This document shows positions 1 to 7,588 of a stretch of 64,000 nucleotides of DNA, one piece after another. Each line of letters starts with the position of its first letter. Position 1 is the first letter of the stretch. The stretch is taken from positions 930,001 through 994,000 of the forward strand of contig OY780964.2 of assembly GCA_963675935.2 (NCBI GenBank). The letters are read 5' to 3'. A model generated the notes under the pieces. That model saw only the letters and a program-made list of their open reading frames with translations, ran no database searches and had not been told where the DNA came from. Source of the DNA: G963675935 sp963675935. Lineage in GTDB: Bacteria > Planctomycetota > Planctomycetia > Pirellulales > Thermoguttaceae. The position numbers and the translations under genes were made by a program.

Positions 1-203
1 GGCGTGCGGCGCTCGGCGGAGGACTCCTGGCCGCCGCCATCTGGGCCATCGGCCGATGGCTGTTGCTCCTGCTGTTGGTCAGCAATCAGTACGGCGCCTA
101 CGGCATTCTCGGCGCTCTGATGGGCGTGATGTTCTGGTACTATTTCGCCAGTTCCGTGGTGGTTTTGGGGGCGGAGTTCGTCCGGGCGCTGTCGGAAGAA
201 TAG
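1..203 (+). CDS. YihY/BrkB-family membrane protein, C-terminal fragment
   Basis: Only the last 66 or so codons lie in the window; the gene enters from the left and stops at 201-203. The reading frame beginning at base 3 encodes two hydrophobic segments separated by a short polar turn (SNQYGAYGILGAL), followed by GVMFWYYFASSVVVLGAEF. The pattern of a YG-x-hG turn, an aromatic WYY segment and a closing GAEF is characteristic of the C-terminal end of YihY/BrkB (formerly annotated 'ribonuclease BN') inner-membrane proteins. Function in this family is not established. Family assignment is from motif recognition on a fragment; the N-terminal part cannot be checked here. Confidence 0.75.
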   Translation, partial: RAALGGGLLAAAIWAIGRWLLLLLLVSNQYGAYGILGALMGVMFWYYFASSVVVLGAEFVRALSEE

Positions 204-274
204 GCACGTGGTTAGTCCCGCTTTGCCAAATTCGCGTCGGGTTGGTGAAATAGGAGAGGCAGAGAAACCAGCAC

Positions 275-582
275 ATGCAAGCAATTCTCGAACAGCACCT
301 TGAAATCGACGACGCCATCCGGGGCGGGAAACCCTGTTTGGCGTGTACGCGAATCGCCGTCAGCGACGTGGCGATGATGCACTTGCGGCTCGGGCAATCG
401 CTCGAACAGATCGCGGGCCACTACGATGTCTCGCTGGCCGCCCTTCATGCCGCGATGACCTATACGACCATCAAACCGACATCGATCGAGCGATGCGGGA
501 GGACGAGGCTTTCCTTCAGGCGTCGAAGGAAGAAAGGCCATCCCTGCTCCAGGCCAAGCTCAGGACGTTGCGTGGTGAGTGA
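275..582 (+). pseudogene. DUF433 antitoxin-like gene, frameshifted
   Basis: The ATG at 275, preceded by an AGGAG-type site near 252, opens a DUF433 (winged-helix antitoxin-like) reading frame. It contains GGKPCLACTRIAVSDV and LGQSLEQIAGHYDVSLAALH. After the codons for AAMTY (about 465) the family sequence continues only in another frame, as YDHQTDIDRAMREDEAF and PSLLQAKLRTLRGE, up to the stop at 580-582. One missing base at about 466-470 explains the shift. DUF433 proteins normally neutralise a partner toxin encoded immediately downstream, often DUF5615 (PIN-like), and the start of such a gene overlaps here by 8 bases. A sequencing error cannot be excluded, but the truncated neighbour supports real decay. 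Confidence 0.75.
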
Positions 583-661
583 CCGTATCCGTTTCCATCT
601 CGACGAACATATCGATCCCGACATTGCCGCCGCTCTGCGCCGGCACGGCAACGCGCGATGA
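575..661 (+). pseudogene. DUF5615 PIN-like toxin, N-terminal remnant
   Basis: A GTG at 575, overlapping the end of the DUF433 gene, opens a 28-codon frame whose product begins VSDRIRFHLDEHIDPDIAAA. This matches the start of DUF5615 (PIN-like) toxins, which normally run to about 110 residues and begin with hRFhLDEHh followed by aLRRRG. Here the frame stops at 659-661 after LRRHGNAR, so only the first strand and helix remain. The stop overlaps the ATG of the next gene in an ATGA. The likely history is a DUF433-DUF5615 pair whose toxin was cut by recombination with the DUF3800 gene. Confidence 0.7.
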
Positions 662-1278
662 CGAAGTATCGGATATACATTGACGAAGTGGGCAACTCCG
701 ACCTGGAGAGTTCGAATAACCCAAATCATCGTTTTCTCAGTCTGACCGGCGTCATTCTTGAGCTGGGCCACATCGAACATTGTGTTCATCCGCAAATGGA
801 GGCGATCAAGGCGAAATTCTTCCGCTCGCATCCCGACGACCCGATCATCTTCCATCGCAAGGAAATGCTCAACGCCCGGCCTCCTTTCGAGGCTCTCAAA
901 GATGATAGACTTCGTCAGCAATTTTACAATGAACTGCTCGGGCTGCTGACCGCATGGAATTATACAGTCATCACTGTCTGCCTGGACAAGAAGAAGCACA
1001 AGGAAGCCTACGCAACTTGGCGTTACGATCCCTATCACTACTGCTTGGCGGTGCTGTTGGAGCGTTTTGCATTCTTTTTGGGACGGGAGAGCGAATACGG
1101 CGACGTGATGGCCGAATCTCGCGGCGGGAAGGACGATAGACGCCTGAAAGAATCGTTCGCCAGGCTTTGGGAAAAGGGCACGCAGTACGTGCAACCCGAG
1201 CAATTTCCAGAACGCTTCACCAGCAAGCAGTTGAAGGTGAAAAACAAGACCCACAATATTGCCGGCCTGCAACTCTGA
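658..1278 (+). CDS. DUF3800 domain protein, probably C-terminally truncated
   Basis: The 206-residue product starts MTKYRIYIDEVGNSDLES and contains the DUF3800 hallmarks: an early acidic D-E pair in YIDEVGNSD, the strand FLSLTGVIL, and a late HNIAGLQL. DUF3800 is thought to be an RNase H-fold, nuclease-like domain frequently found near mobile or defence genes; no activity is established. In the family the final motif usually reads GLQLADLhAYP, with an active-site-like Asp. Here translation stops directly after GLQL at 1276-1278, so that Asp is missing. The start overlaps the toxin remnant upstream. It is likely a damaged accessory gene rather than a working nuclease. Confidence 0.65.
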   Translation: MTKYRIYIDEVGNSDLESSNNPNHRFLSLTGVILELGHIEHCVHPQMEAIKAKFFRSHPDDPIIFHRKEMLNARPPFEALKDDRLRQQFYNELLGLLTAWNYTVITVCLDKKKHKEAYATWRYDPYHYCLAVLLERFAFFLGRESEYGDVMAESRGGKDDRRLKESFARLWEKGTQYVQPEQFPERFTSKQLKVKNKTHNIAGLQL

Positions 1279-1544
1279 AGTGAGCATTGCGTCTTCTTGC
1301 AGCTCGCAAACTCGCCTGTCAAATTGGCAGCCGGCCGCCGGTTATTTGCGGCGTGTTTGCCACTCTTGGCCGACCGGCGCCCCCTTCAGTTTCGCGGCGT
1401 TTCTGCTCTAAACCATTACAAAGACGCCAGTTAGATCGACACACGGCGGTTTGGCGCACGCTTTGCATCCCCTAAGCCGCACAGTGCATCGTGCGCGCCG
1501 CTTTGGCAGATAATATCGAGTCGTTTTTCGGAGAAAAACTGGCA
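1279..1544. other. groE upstream region
   Basis: This is a gap of about 265 bases between the truncated DUF3800 gene and groES. I looked for the CIRCE operator (TTAGCACTC, nine bases, GAGTGCTAA) bound by HrcA and found no convincing copy; only an isolated GCCACTC at about 1359-1365 resembles a half-site. A GGAG at 1530-1533 lies 11 bases before the chosen groES ATG and probably acts as its ribosome binding site. No promoter can be named with confidence. Confidence 0.35.
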
Positions 1545-1868
1545 ATGGCTAAAAAGAAAGAAACTTCCGACCCCAGCAAGATCAAGCTCCAGCCGTTGGG
1601 CGACCGCGTGGTTGTCGAACGCGAGGAATCGGAGACCGTTACGGCCGGCGGCATCGTCCTGCCCGACACCGCCAAAGACAAGCCCGCCCGCGGAAAGATC
1701 ATCAGCGTCGGCGACGGCCGTCTTTTGGAGAGCGGCGTTCGCAGCCCGTTCCAGGTCAAGGTCGGAGATCGCGTGTTGTTCAGTTCCTATGCCGGCGACA
1801 CTTTCAAGGTCGGCGCCCGCGAACTGCTGCTTTTGCGTGAAGAAGACATTTTGGCGGTGATTGGATAG
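1545..1868 (+). CDS. groES: Co-chaperonin GroES
   Basis: GroES is the heptameric lid that caps GroEL and closes the folding chamber in the cytoplasm. The 107-residue product shows the family core: IKLQPLGDRVVVEREESE, the mobile loop around TAGGIVLPDTAKDKPARG, then VGDRVLFSSYAG and LLLREEDILAVIG at the C-terminus. The open frame extends to 1491, but the ATG at 1545 (MAKKKETSDPSK) is preferred because family members begin only a few residues before the IKLQPLGDR strand and a GGAG lies just upstream. It sits 129 bases before groEL and is presumably co-transcribed with it. Confidence 0.95.
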   Translation: MAKKKETSDPSKIKLQPLGDRVVVEREESETVTAGGIVLPDTAKDKPARGKIISVGDGRLLESGVRSPFQVKVGDRVLFSSYAGDTFKVGARELLLLREEDILAVIG

Positions 1869-1880
1869 TCAACGATGGTC

Positions 1881-1942
1881 TTGGGTCTTAGGTCTTTGGT
1901 CTTTGATTCCAAGGCCCAAGACCTAGGGCCCAAGACCTAAGT
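1881..1942. repeat. GGTCTTAGG-type inverted repeat between groES and groEL
   Basis: Left arm units of the form GGGTCTTAGGTCTT (1882-1895) are answered by right arm units CCCAAGACCTA (1914-1924) and CCCAAGACCTAAG (1929-1941), giving an imperfect hairpin of about 60 bases. The same sequence recurs at 31555-31622 and, as a longer tandem array, at 61310-61476. Between groES and groEL the hairpin could attenuate or stabilise the transcript; that is inference. Confidence 0.8.
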
Positions 1943-1997
1943 CCACAATTCCGAACCCATCACATCAAACGAAAAAATACACAAGGAGTAGTTTCTC

Positions 1998-3623
<1,626 letters not shown>

Positions 3624-3692
3624 ACGGCTGTAAAGCCGCGACCAGCGGTCGCGGGCCGGGTAGTGCGAGCATTGCAGAACGAGTGCACCGTC

Positions 3693-3764
3693 GTTTAGCC
3701 GGCGAGCTTGTTCGCCGCGTGGGCGTTGCCCGAAAAACGCGGCGGTCAAGTCCGCCGGCTAAAC
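3693..3764. repeat. GTTTAGCCGGCG palindrome, copy 1
   Basis: This is a perfect-ended inverted repeat starting GTTTAGCCGGCGAGCTTG and ending CCGCCGGCTAAAC, with CGCCGCGTG and ACGCGGCGG as inner arms. It is followed by a T-run at 3765-3771, so it may also act as the groEL terminator. Further copies or halves are at 12044-12181, 23950-23972, 29896-29965, 46815-46826, 51077-51212, 56015-57824 (split by an IS) and inside 62518-62726. Confidence 0.85.
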
Positions 3765-3862
3765 TTTTTTTGTTGCAGCCGATTTGGAGCTTGAAAAAGC
3801 CCGCAGCGACGGATCGCGGAGCGCAGAGTCGAAACAGATACAATGAACTACACTACATTGTT

Positions 3863-3977
3863 TCTGTTGCGGAATGTCTGCGCAGAGTAGGACATGCGTG
3901 CGCAGTCCCACCATAAACCGGGGAAAACACACGGCGGGACTGCGCTGCGTTTGTCCCACCCAACTTTCCGCAACAGA
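3863..3977. repeat. Small inverted-repeat element near groEL
   Basis: A 12-base perfect inverted repeat, TCTGTTGCGGAA at 3863-3874 and TTCCGCAACAGA at 3966-3977, encloses a second pair of arms (GTGCGCAGTCCC against GGGACTGCGC). The segment has no credible reading frame and ends beside the stop codon of the small membrane protein gene. It looks like a MITE or REP-type element; I saw no second copy in the window. Confidence 0.6.
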
Positions 3978-3979
3978 AC

Positions 3980-4171
3980 CTACCTCGAAGGCGATCTGGC
4001 GGGAGCCTCCACGTGGTCTGCAATGGCCCAGAGAAACAGCACCCCGCCGGCTCCCAACAGCGCCCCGGTGCAGTGCTGCATGAAGGGCATACCGAAGTAG
4101 CCCGACAGCTCCATCATCAGCAACACGAACCCGGCGCCGGCGACCGTCAAACCCAAAAACATCTTGGACAT
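3980..4171 (-). CDS. Small two-helix membrane protein
   Basis: The 63-residue product begins MSKMFLGLTVAGAGFVLLMM and has two hydrophobic segments (about residues 5-20 and 34-50) joined by a short polar stretch SGYFGMPFMQHCTG. An upstream frame runs to 4315, but the ATG at 4171 is chosen because a G-rich ribosome binding site (GAGGGGGGCG) lies just before it and the added N-terminal residues are arginine-rich and unlike a membrane protein. No family is recognised. It stands alone between the groE operon repeats and a 285-base gap. Probably an inner-membrane protein; real expression is uncertain. Confidence 0.5.
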   Translation of the reverse strand: MSKMFLGLTVAGAGFVLLMMELSGYFGMPFMQHCTGALLGAGGVLFLWAIADHVEAPARSPSR

Positions 4172-4456
4172 CGCTACGCCCCCCTCTGAAAGTGAATTGT
4201 GTCCGTTCCGTGTCTGAATATGTCCGTCTAAGGGAAGTATAGCATAGCCGGTTTTTCGTCTTTTCGTCCGGCACGGCGGTTGCGCGGCAATCGGGGGGGC
4301 GAAGCGCGAGAGCAACCGTTCGCGGACCAGCGAGTCTCCTTCCCGCCCTCGAATTCTCGGGGGGGTTGTTTGGCTTATATGACCAAGTTATGCTCATAAT
4401 GAGAGGGGGGTGTTTTTGTTGCCGCAAGTTTTTCCCGCCATGATTGGAGGCTGTCG

Positions 4457-4669
4457 ATGGCAAGTTCAAGCGAAGTCCAATTTGTTTCCGATGCGGACGG
4501 AAAGCCGCTCAGTGTGATTGTGCCGATCGAATTGTGGCAAGAAATCGAATCGGAACGTGAAACCGCTTATCTGCTTAAGAGCGACGCCATGAAACGCCGG
4601 CTCTTGGAAGCCAAGGAACGCCAAGAAGGCATCTCGATCGAGGTCGCACGCGAGAAACTTGGAATTTGA
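4457..4669 (+). CDS. Phd/RelB-like antitoxin, orphan
   Basis: The 70-residue product (QFVSDADGKPLSVIVPIELW, then ETAYLLKSDAMKRRLLEAK) resembles short antitoxins of the Phd/YefM-RelB type: an N-terminal beta segment with DADGKP, VVPIELW in the DNA-binding half, and a C-terminal helix with YLLKS-xxM-xxRLLEA that wraps a toxin. A GGAGG at 4446-4450 precedes the start. Such antitoxins normally overlap a RelE/ParE or PIN toxin gene. Here the next gene is an unrelated pseudopilin remnant, so the antitoxin has lost its partner or acts in trans. Confidence 0.7.
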   Translation: MASSSEVQFVSDADGKPLSVIVPIELWQEIESERETAYLLKSDAMKRRLLEAKERQEGISIEVAREKLGI

Positions 4670-4681
4670 CGAGTCGCCAAG

Positions 4682-4849
4682 ATGAAATGGCCGCGGCTAG
4701 TCATCGGCAATCCGTTCTTTCTTCTGATAATGTTCTTCATCGGCTGCGATGTCATCGGCATGGGGATAGCCCTTTTCTTGCCGTCAGTTCAAGCGGCGCG
4801 AGAGGCCGCCCGCCGGATGACATGTACGCAAAACCTGAAACAGATGTAA
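4682..4849 (+). pseudogene. DUF1559/pseudopilin-like gene, clipped at the IS boundary
   Basis: The 55-codon frame encodes one hydrophobic helix (NPFFLLIMFFIGCDVIGMGI) followed by LFLPSVQAAREAARRMTCTQ and NLKQM. LLPAVQAAREAARRxxCxNNLKQIG is the N-terminal signature of planctomycete DUF1559 proteins, which continue for some 250 further residues with a type IV pilin-like fold. Here a TAA follows NLKQM directly, and the outer repeat of the insertion sequence begins two bases later at 4851. The natural reading is that the IS removed the rest of the gene. The lack of the usual KRxGFTLxE prepilin motif before the helix shows that the start is atypical too. Confidence 0.7.
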
Positions 4850-4867
4850 GCGTTCACGGTCTGAAAA

Positions 4868-4901
4868 GTAGCAGGCACACTCCGTGTGGGCCGCTAAAAA
4901 C
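4868..4901. repeat. Left terminal inverted repeat of the IS
   Basis: Thirty-four bases identical, in reverse complement, to 6576-6609. The transposase stop codon (4894-4896) lies inside it. Confidence 0.92.
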
Positions 4902-6300
4902 TTGGTGTAAGGAATGTTTTGTTATTCGGACAGTTTTTGTTCCCTTGAAAGGCGATGGCCTGCTGAACAGGGATCGTTAAGCCGAGGTTTTCTCGGATCC
5001 ACTTCCCCACCGCGGCAACCGGCACGGTGGCAAATGCTTGTTGTAGGGTGTCCGAGGTTTTGTGCGTAACCGCAGCTCCAATGTTCAGCAGTGATCCGGT
5101 CATGCCTCCCTTACTGTGCGTTCCTTGAATACGCTTGTATTTGCCCAAGAGCGACTCCAAAACCTCACTGCTGCCCAACAGATGACGCCCTTTTTTGACC
5201 CATCGAGATTGTTCCTTGACAAACTGCACAATCCCCGCTTGCAGGCGAAGACCGCTCGGCGTGCGCGCCAGGAGAAGCAAGCGACTTTTCAATTCCTTGG
5301 CCGCATGACAATGATACCCTTTTTTGCGGACGTAACGGACTGCCTGTTCCGCGACGGCCAGCAGTTCGGTCCAGGCAGCCAACGCCGAACGATACTCGCT
5401 AAGCCACCCCAGTTTCTGCCGCAGCTTCTTGCGATCGACCGTCTGCCCGGGAAGGTCTCGCGGGGCGTCCAGGTAGGCCAACGCCCGGCTTCCCCAGTTG
5501 ACCAACGTGTCCAGATTCATATAGCGTGCCTTGGTTCGCAAACTGGGCGGAACCAGAAACGCCAATTCCGTCAAGGTGGTTTGTAGCTTCGTGCGGTTGG
5601 TGTGGGTGACGAAGGATTGCCACGCTGCATCGTTGTGCAACTCTCGTTTGAGCAGAATCGCCACCTTGTGCTTGATGTCAAAGACATGCGGCACCCGCCG
5701 CGCCACGGGCGAGTGCGCTCGGAACAGAGCCATGCCGCTTTTTAGTTCCGCGCCTTCGTCGCTGAGGACCGCCGCAGGCACGACGCCCATCTCCTTCCTC
5801 GTCGCTTCCAGTTGTTCTGCCACCGCGGTGGCGGTAGACTGCCGCATGGGAACCAGTCTCAGCAGCGACAAATCCTCGTGTTCCAAGGGCGCCTTTTTCC
5901 GCCGCCACGCCGAAAGCCGTACGCCGACGATCACCAAGCACTTGTGCGGCCCAAGCTGCACCGTGTGGTCCATAATCCATACCCAATCCGGGGCGGCTTT
6001 TTTCTTCCGCAGCAGTTCGAAAAGTCCCAACCGCATCAGCCACAGACGGCCCGCATTGGCGCAGGGCACCCGCACCACGCCGGTCAGGTATTTTCCCACC
6101 AATTGCAGCACGCCCGCCGCGGCGCGCTGACTGGTGGCCGCCTTCAACACCAAGTCCGCAAACAGCGAGATCATGCCCGTGCCGAATTGGTGCCCGGGCA
6201 GCGGCGTTACCTCCAGAGCCGCCGTGGCGGAGTTCGCGGAAGCCGGACAAGGCTCAGGCTCTTTTTTGTTTTCGGTCTTCATGCGAGATGGGGCTGCCAC
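4894..6300 (-). CDS. IS transposase (orfB), family unassigned
   Basis: The 468-residue protein carries candidate acidic catalytic positions in the order expected of an RNase H-fold (DDE) transposase: WIMDHTVQLG near residue 108, VLSDEGAELKSG near 181, and DIKHKVAILLKREL near 210, followed by a long helical region ending near the left repeat. The C-terminal half has GGMTGSLLNIGAAVTHKTSD, typical of a conserved transposase segment. It lies wholly inside the 34-base inverted repeats and overlaps orfA by 47 bases in the +1 frame, so it is translated either by coupling or by re-initiation. The start at 6300 is a choice; an internal Met at 6282 is also possible. Intact and probably active. Confidence 0.75.
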   Translation of the reverse strand: MAAPSRMKTENKKEPEPCPASANSATAALEVTPLPGHQFGTGMISLFADLVLKAATSQRAAAGVLQLVGKYLTGVVRVPCANAGRLWLMRLGLFELLRKKKAAPDWVWIMDHTVQLGPHKCLVIVGVRLSAWRRKKAPLEHEDLSLLRLVPMRQSTATAVAEQLEATRKEMGVVPAAVLSDEGAELKSGMALFRAHSPVARRVPHVFDIKHKVAILLKRELHNDAAWQSFVTHTNRTKLQTTLTELAFLVPPSLRTKARYMNLDTLVNWGSRALAYLDAPRDLPGQTVDRKKLRQKLGWLSEYRSALAAWTELLAVAEQAVRYVRKKGYHCHAAKELKSRLLLLARTPSGLRLQAGIVQFVKEQSRWVKKGRHLLGSSEVLESLLGKYKRIQGTHSKGGMTGSLLNIGAAVTHKTSDTLQQAFATVPVAAVGKWIRENLGLTIPVQQAIAFQGNKNCPNNKTFLTPSF

Positions 6301-6511
6301 ACTGTTTCTGGGCTTTCTCTTTCCACTTGTGCCGACTGGCTTTCAGTTCGGCAACGCGTTTTTCCAATTGCCGAATGCGCTGTTTGCGTTTCAAGGCCTT
6401 GGTCTTCCACTGATCGCGGCTCTTCTCGAAGAACGCCAGCAACTTGTGGGGCGGGCTTGAATAACCAATGTCTTCCAAGACGGCTTTCATGAACAACTCC
6501 TTGGTACTCAC
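6254..6511 (-). CDS. IS orfA, small coiled-coil protein
   Basis: The 85-residue product is almost entirely charged and helical (SRDQWKTKALKRKQRIRQLE, then KRVAELKASRHKWKEKAQ), a pattern of heptads suggesting a coiled coil. It is the first frame of the insertion sequence after the right inverted repeat, and its end overlaps the transposase start. In two-ORF elements such a protein is often a DNA-binding or regulatory partner of the transposase. No catalytic motif is seen. The start at 6511 is followed by MSTKELFMKAVLEDIGYSSP, which reads like a natural N-terminus. Confidence 0.7.
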   Translation of the reverse strand: MSTKELFMKAVLEDIGYSSPPHKLLAFFEKSRDQWKTKALKRKQRIRQLEKRVAELKASRHKWKEKAQKQCGSPISHEDRKQKRA

Positions 6512-6575
6512 AAAAACCGTAGTGGAACAAAATACGTCCTAATGACCAAGACCAGTTTTTGGCACATTCCTCCCT

Positions 6576-6609
6576 GTTTTTAGCGGCCCACACGGAGTGT
6601 GCCTGCTAC
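6576..6609. repeat. Right terminal inverted repeat of the IS
   Basis: Reverse complement of 4868-4901 without mismatch. It lies 64 bases upstream of the orfA start at 6511, on the promoter side of the element. Confidence 0.92.
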
Positions 6610-6610
6610 A

Positions 6611-7588
6611 TTACGAACCGTGAACGGTTTCCACTGTGGAATTGTGCGTCTGCGAGGGCGACACGTTCGCATCGACCGGAGCGTAGGGCGGCGGCCCCAT
6701 CATTTCGCCGTCGCAGCACGAGCGAACCTGGTTGCGTCCCGCTTGCTTGGCCCGATACATGGCTTCGTCGGCCCGCTTCATCATCTCCTCGGGCGAGGTC
6801 ACGCCGGTCGAGTCGGCCACGCCGAAGCTGGCCGTGGCCGCGATGATTTCGCTCTGGACGGCGACGCACGCTTTGGCAATCTCGCGCCGACATCGTTCGG
6901 CCAAATGAACGGCGCCGGCCATGGTTTCGTCGGGCACCACGATGGCGAACTCCTCGCCGCCGTAGCGGGCCGGCAGATCGACATCGCGGCATTGACCGGC
7001 AATCGCGCCGGCCACCTCCTGGAGAAGCTGGTCGCCGACGTGGTGGCCGTAGCGATCGTTCACGCGCTTGAAATGGTCGATGTCGGCCATGATGAACGAC
7101 AGGCGTCCGCCGTGCCGCTCGATGCGGGCCCATTCGCGTTGCAGCCGCTCGACGAGAGCCCGGCGGTTCGGCAAGCCGGTCAGCGGGTCGATGTGCGCGT
7201 GCTCGAACAGCATGTCTTGCAGATGTTTCGTGCGCAGCGCGGCCCGAACGCGGGCGCGCAGCTCGAAAGCGTCGAAGGGTTTAGTCACGTAGTCCACCGC
7301 GCCCAAATCCAACCCATGAATCTTGTCTTCGGCCGTGGTGGAGCCGGAGAGGAACAGGACGGGAATCATGCAGAGTTCCGCGTCGGCCTTCAGGGCGCGG
7401 CAGACGTCGAACCCCGACATGTCGGGCATGTCGAGATCGAGCAGGATCAAATCCGGCTGCTCGGACCTCGCGGCTTTCAAGCCGGCGGCCCCGCCGTCGG
7501 CGCAGACGATGGCGACATTTTCCTTCGCCAGGCGAATTTTGGCGACATCGAGCGCGTCGCGGTCGTCGTCAACAATTAACAGTTTCAT
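6611..7588 (-). CDS. Response regulator with GGDEF domain (diguanylate cyclase)
   Basis: This predicted cytoplasmic enzyme makes cyclic-di-GMP from two GTP when its receiver domain is phosphorylated. Residues 1-118 form a REC domain (KLLIVDDDRDALDV, phospho-acceptor in LILLDLDMPDMSG, and K in YVTKPFDAFELRARV). Residues about 135-295 form the GGDEF domain, with DPLTGLPNRRALVE and the active-site motif RYGGEEF. An RxxD product-inhibition site (RDVD) stands five residues before GGEEF, so feedback inhibition is likely. The frame is open much further upstream, but the ATG at 7588 begins the REC strand and overlaps the kinase stop in an ATGA, which fixes both the start and the pairing. The last codons run into the IS right repeat. 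Confidence 0.93.
   Translation of the reverse strand: MKLLIVDDDRDALDVAKIRLAKENVAIVCADGGAAGLKAARSEQPDLILLDLDMPDMSGFDVCRALKADAELCMIPVLFLSGSTTAEDKIHGLDLGAVDYVTKPFDAFELRARVRAALRTKHLQDMLFEHAHIDPLTGLPNRRALVERLQREWARIERHGGRLSFIMADIDHFKRVNDRYGHHVGDQLLQEVAGAIAGQCRDVDLPARYGGEEFAIVVPDETMAGAVHLAERCRREIAKACVAVQSEIIAATASFGVADSTGVTSPEEMMKRADEAMYRAKQAGRNQVRSCCDGEMMGPPPYAPVDANVSPSQTHNSTVETVHGS

Larger units (their letters stand above)
4851..6626. mobile_element. Two-ORF insertion sequence with 34-bp terminal inverted repeats
   Basis: A perfect 34-base inverted repeat (4868-4901 and 6576-6609, beginning GTAGCAGGCACACTCCGTGT) brackets two minus-strand frames. Outside it, after a 7-base non-matching spacer on both sides, a further 10-base inverted match (CGTTCACGGT at 4851-4860, ACCGTGAACG at 6617-6626) extends the symmetry, so the true tips may lie there. 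I saw no clear direct target duplication. The element lies between a clipped DUF1559 gene and the 3' end of the GGDEF response regulator, whose last codons overlap the right outer repeat. The IS family is not recognised. Confidence 0.85.

Noticed and set aside
1279..1544. CIRCE/HrcA operator before groES
   Set aside because: Only an isolated GCCACTC half-like sequence is seen; no matching GAGTGCTAA at the right spacing.
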